This document shows positions 61,624 through 64,000 of a stretch of 64,000 bases of DNA, one piece after another. Position numbers and translations under genes: made by a program. Each line of letters starts with the position of its first letter. Within the stretch, counting starts at the first letter, position 1. The notes beneath the pieces are model-generated. The model had not been told where the DNA came from, did not search any database, and saw only the letters and a list, made by a program, of their open reading frames with translations. The stretch spans positions 27,457,173 to 27,521,172 of the forward strand of contig NC_092693.1 of assembly GCF_964275005.1 (NCBI RefSeq). Reading direction: 5' to 3'. The DNA is from Diadema setosum. Lineage: Eukaryota; Echinodermata; Echinoidea; Diadematoida; Diadematidae.

Positions 61624-63175
61624 TATTTTATATAGAGTCTGCTTTGTTACCGTTTTCCCCAAATTGGCGCTAGTGTACTTTCGCACCTGTTTGTCAAACG
61701 ACCTCCAAACAACCACAAACTCACCCTGGTTTTTCAGTAACCTAAAATACTTCCATCCGAGTCTCCAAAGTCCACTTTTAGTGTTTACAAGTGTCGGAAA
61801 ATCGTTGGAAAATCTTGATCGCTATAGTGGAATTGCTGCTCAGTGCACAAGCACAATCATGAATTGGTCTAAATGTAGCGACACAGCGGCTTTTTCTATG
61901 GTGTCGTTGAAAAGCTAAAATTTGTTTTTTCCTTGTAATTGGCCAAGGTGGAAATGGCATTTTCTTTTTAAAGACACCATAGAAGAACTTGCCGTGGTCA
62001 CTATGAGATAGCTACAATTCAGATCAATTGCGGTGCTCGCTGCTGTGTTTTGTACATCATGCTGCGCTGTCTGCTCCTGTGCAACGCAGTTATCGCTGAG
62101 CGAGTAGCTGCGATCCAGATTATTCCGAGAAGTAGATAAATGACAAAATGGTGAAAATTCCATTTCTACTGGACTTGAATCTCGCTCAGATGCAAGTATT
62201 TAGGTTACTGAATAACTAAGGTGAGTTTGTGCATGTTTGGAGGTCATTTGACAAATAGGTGCGAAAGTACACTAGTCCCTAGGGGCCTTATAATTCAACT
62301 CATTTGCAATTAGAACCTATCATATCAACTATCATCAAAGTTAATTTTTTTTTTCCATATCTGTACTTAAAAATCCTGCAAAGTTCACTGCCGACCTCTC
62401 TAAAAAGTGACACTGACAGAATAATCAACTTGTGGTCGCTAACCTGAAAGAAGAAGATAGTTCTAATGCTTAACGTTAGTCGTTAGTAGTAGATCTAATT
62501 AATTGCCAGAGAGAAAGGCATAAACAGTCGTGAGTTGTAGGGACCTACTCTGTGTCTCTAGTACAGCCACAGGCGTAACTTGATCGACCAGTTGTTCACC
62601 GACCCGGCAAATGTCAGTTTTATACTCAATGAGAAGTTTTTCGCCTTAGACATAGATTCTACTTGTCGGTCAAAAAGGCGTAACACCTGAACACTGAACA
62701 CTTCTGGAAAAGTACGGTAAAAACAGCTGTAACTTGTACTTCTCAACGCGACGGACACACTAAGATTGCGGGTACATGTATTTTATATTGGCCTTTTATA
62801 TTTGAGGCGCTTATTATTAGCTTCGTGGCTGTAGTAGTCCTACTGCAATACTAGGCCTGACCCTGATACTATAGTCTAGTAACACCACGTCATGGATGGG
62901 CCATGCGATGGCTACCGACGGCTACGACTTCCCCATAGCCATCCCAGGGCTCAGGTCGTTCCGCGCACTGTTTGATGGTTACTGCAAGATTCACGGCGCG
63001 GCAACTGCTATCAATTTTACCTACCTTTCACGAGCAACGTGTACCACACGGTTACGATTTTCTTTGCGTGTTTCCGATGATGGATCAGCCATAGAGACAT
63101 CGTTTGAATACTCTGTTGAGTATTAGTAAGTGAATTTAGCTTCTCGGTCAGTGCCTTTTCTGTGAATGAACTCAT
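52999..63175 (-). CDS. RPRD1: RPRD1A/RPRD1B orthologue (pre-mRNA regulation domain protein), complete, 7 exons
   Basis: Nuclear protein that binds the phosphorylated C-terminal domain of RNA polymerase II and helps recruit CTD phosphatases. Seven exons join in phase to 1044 bases, 347 residues (human RPRD1A 312, RPRD1B 326). The N-terminal CID spans about 1-135: SFTEKALTEKLNSL, QTMSLWLIHHRKHA (26-37 core), VYLANDVVQNSKKKGPEF (exon 2) and LKVWKDRSVF (exon 3). Exon 4 is an acidic, Pro/Thr-rich linker with a basic patch (PSKKPK), a possible nuclear localisation signal. Residues about 197-310 form the coiled coil (ELAQALRELENSASSD, EVQDISLLEKI, AVSMLSEYNSRL). The C terminus HIQNLPDLSLLPDVTGGLAP is almost identical to vertebrates. 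One gene stands for both vertebrate paralogues. Confidence 0.95.
53695..53879. mobile_element. Short pogo/Tigger-like MITE, RPRD1 intron 6
   Basis: Ends CAGCGCACTCCCGTTATAAC and the complement of CAGTGGACTCCTGTTATAAC; TA follows the right end. 185 bases, 46 bases from the donor of exon 6. Confidence 0.6.
53926..54101 (-). CDS. RPRD1: RPRD1 exon 6
   Basis: Two bases plus 58 codons. Coiled coil with KEAAEELSSVVNEAVSMLSE and YNSRLSAEM; acceptor CACAG, donor GTGAGG. Confidence 0.93.
54900..55026 (-). CDS. RPRD1: RPRD1 exon 5
   Basis: Forty-two codons plus one base. Contains LAQALRELENSASSDAAVRE and LPPEVQDISLLEKI; acceptor TGTAG, donor GTATTA. Confidence 0.93.
55402..55595 (-). CDS. RPRD1: RPRD1 exon 4 (linker)
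   Basis: Two bases plus 64 codons. Acidic linker with TTPPQRP, PSKKPKME and LEEEDDQLVEIDD; acceptor TCAG, donor GTAAAG. Confidence 0.92.
56151..56506. mobile_element. TTAA-flanked foldback MITE, RPRD1 intron 3
   Basis: TTAA AGGGGATGGC at the left and GCCATCCCCT TTAA at the right. Arms of about 150 bases pair along their length (TGATCAGTGGGAATCAGTGG, GAATGCTGGGGGATGATTG, GTCTCATATTCAAG). Confidence 0.8.
57042..58112 (+). mobile_element. Repeat family C with 157-bp tandem array, same architecture
   Basis: In RPRD1 intron 3. Begins AGTAGAAAT (57042), hairpin ATTAC/GTAAT (57049-57065), arm GTCCCCGCCG (57070-57079), a tandem array, an AC-rich tract (58043-58065), and a terminal palindrome GTCCCC...GGGGAC (58083-58112). 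It ends 40 bases from the donor of RPRD1 exon 3. Confidence 0.72.
57080..58020. repeat. Tandem array, 157-158 bp unit, about six copies
   Basis: The landmark GAAGCCCTCACCTAGTG recurs at 57174, 57331, 57489, 57646 and 57804; a sixth, diverged copy follows from about 57900. Each unit carries AAGGTCAAAGGTCAAAG. Copies are very similar, so the array is young or homogenised. Confidence 0.9.
58152..58264 (-). CDS. RPRD1: RPRD1 exon 3
   Basis: One base, 37 codons, one base. Contains LQKVLKVWKDRSVFDKEVL, the last CID helices; acceptor CATAG, donor GTATGT. A repeat element ends 40 bases past its donor. Confidence 0.93.
58832..58961 (-). CDS. RPRD1: RPRD1 exon 2
   Basis: Two bases, 42 codons, two bases. 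Contains RKLGFVYLANDVVQNSKKKG and PEFNREF of the CID; acceptor CCCAG, donor GTAAGC. Confidence 0.94.
59847..61620 (+). pseudogene. Decayed non-LTR retrotransposon (CR1/Jockey-like), 3' part
   Basis: Broken reverse-transcriptase reading frame in at least three frames inside RPRD1 intron 1, antisense to RPRD1. Recognisable pieces in order: NYRLISLTSVCCKVLEHI and EQHGFRRKRSC (about 59865-60020), AFDRVNHSLLVHKL (about 60100), ARSKFISVQSGV (about 60230-60265), WEKRRDML and LLPVT-type thumb segments (about 60310-60380), and a C-terminal ELQWPSLEKRHCI...IKQWNG block (60740-60975). The stretch between the QSGV motif and the LDKLAEWEKR motif that should hold the FADD catalytic motif is deleted. An ATA microsatellite at 61529-61620 looks like the 3' tail. 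No complete endonuclease or 5' region is seen. Inactive. Confidence 0.8.
61529..61622. repeat. ATA microsatellite
   Basis: About 30 AATA/ATA units, abutting the decayed retrotransposon and probably derived from its tail. Confidence 0.9.
61670..62275. mobile_element. MITE with about 100-bp inverted ends, RPRD1 intron 1
   Basis: Ends CTAGTGTACTTTCGCACCT (61670) and its complement (to 62275). The inverted ends also share TTTGTCAAA, GACCTCCAAACA, CACAAACTCACC and TTCAGTAACCTAAA. No coding frame. Confidence 0.75.
62600..62672. repeat. Diverged single arm of the 34.9-kb hairpin, RPRD1 intron 1
   Basis: Shares GACCC(A/G)GCAAATGTCA, AATGAGAAGTTTTT, GCCTTAGACATA and ACTTGTCGGTCAAA in order with 34999-35063. 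Confidence 0.7.
63025..63175 (-). CDS. RPRD1: RPRD1 exon 1 (start codon 63175-63173)
   Basis: Fifty codons plus one base, from MSSFTEKALTEKL to VWYTLLVK; donor GTAGGT. MSSF matches the human start. The + strand frame over the same bases is a shadow. Confidence 0.93.
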
Positions 63176-64000
63176 TATTCGAGTCGCAGGAGTAACCGTA
63201 CGGAGCGTGGGATAATTTCAAGTTTACCTTTTTGTACGAACATTAGATACTGGTACGAGGTAGGCGCGGTAGCAAATAGAATACTCTTGGTAGCTCTAGC
63301 TAGCTGTACAGTAGTCTGGGCCGGCTCCGTCCCCTTTTCCTTGGTGCGATAAACCAAGAGAGGGCGCAAATTTTCTGATTGCGATAATCGAGAGACTGCG
63401 CGCCCAACGTCTCGGGTATCGCAGTTCTCGGCGTATCGCAATCCTCGGTTGTCACGCCCTCATACGGCTTGTCGCGTACAATCACGGCTACGAGTAAAAA
63501 GAGTCCAGAAGCTAGACTAGCTGTACAGCTGTGGACGTCGACACCGCGCGCACACACCAGTCACGTTTGCTGTAAACGAAGGACCATAGCAAATACTTTA
63601 ATAAAACGACTGCATGTATTATGAAGCTGGTTAACTGTAGCTGGCGCTAGTCAAAAACTAGTACAGAGCCTGGGTTGTTGGTATTGTATCTCGGTTTGTT
63701 TGTTTGTTTGTTTTTTTTTTTTCAATTCAGTTCAGTTCAATTAAAATTTCATTTCATTTTCCGAAAAAAGTAGACATTTCACTTGTTTCTTTTATAACAG
63801 AAAATTAAGCAAAACAAAGTAAACTGAGAAGAGGATACAACAATATTATTGTGGAACCTTATAGGGCCTAGTGATTATAAGTTGTTATGAAAACTGAAGT
63901 GGGGAATATGAAATGACCATACGCAAACTTCGAAAAATGGAGAGACCCACAACCTGATGTGGGCCCCTCGGGTACAGAATGTCGATAGAAAGCAAAGTTA
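63176..64000 (-). promoter_or_regulatory. Upstream flank and likely promoter of RPRD1
   Basis: CpG-rich from about 63190 to 63560 (many TCGC, CGCG and ACGT sites) just upstream of the RPRD1 start codon, then AT-rich. No TATA box is evident; a broad CpG promoter is likely. The far end contains a GTTT/TTTG run (63695-63720). Confidence 0.45.

Noticed and set aside
62896..63126. 76-codon frame on the + strand
   Set aside because: Antisense shadow of RPRD1 exon 1.

Overview
The window is animal nuclear DNA with short exons, large AT-rich introns and dense transposon debris. Every recognisable protein has a clear metazoan orthologue. The repeat style (many short non-autonomous DNA elements, GTCC and AC/GT microsatellites, paragraphs rich in AGGTCA) suggests a marine invertebrate deuterostome, most likely an echinoderm, but the sequence alone does not fix the species.

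Layout. (1) + strand, 1-4437: the last four coding exons of an anoctamin, best matched to ANO10/TMEM16K, entering from beyond the left edge. (2) 4438-14445: about 10 kb between convergent genes, with a SINE fragment, a GT tract and a diverged repeat array. (3) - strand, 36834-14446: a complete COG4 (conserved oligomeric Golgi subunit 4). I resolve 18 coding exons with consistent phase, giving 758 residues. At least seven of its 17 introns carry a recognisable mobile element. (4) + strand, 41625-43624: a two-exon gene for a 143-residue single-pass membrane protein that I do not recognise. A roughly 760-bp inverted repeat fills part of its intron. (5) 43625-52998: gene-poor, with a tRNA-derived SINE, CA repeats, a 2.4-kb repeat element and an isolated CpG-rich, promoter-like patch near 51.2 kb. 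(6) - strand, 63175-52999: a complete RPRD1A/B orthologue (RNA polymerase II CTD-interacting protein), 7 coding exons, 347 residues. A decayed non-LTR retrotransposon and several DNA elements lie in its introns. (7) 63176-64000: upstream flank of RPRD1.

The genes are independent housekeeping functions (ER lipid scrambling or ion transport, Golgi tethering, transcription). Nothing suggests an operon or a joint pathway.

The most unusual signal is in the repeats. Three unrelated families (570-2048 with its inverted copy 28718-29841; 48432-50810; 57042-58112) share one architecture. One end reads ACTAGAAAT or a close variant, then a small hairpin, then a 10-12 bp arm. The body is made of repeated paragraphs carrying direct repeats of AGGTCA spaced by one base (DR1 nuclear-receptor sites). 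The other end is a palindrome built from the same arm. This resembles non-autonomous Helentron (HINE/DINE-like) organisation and would be a vehicle for spreading DR1 sites.
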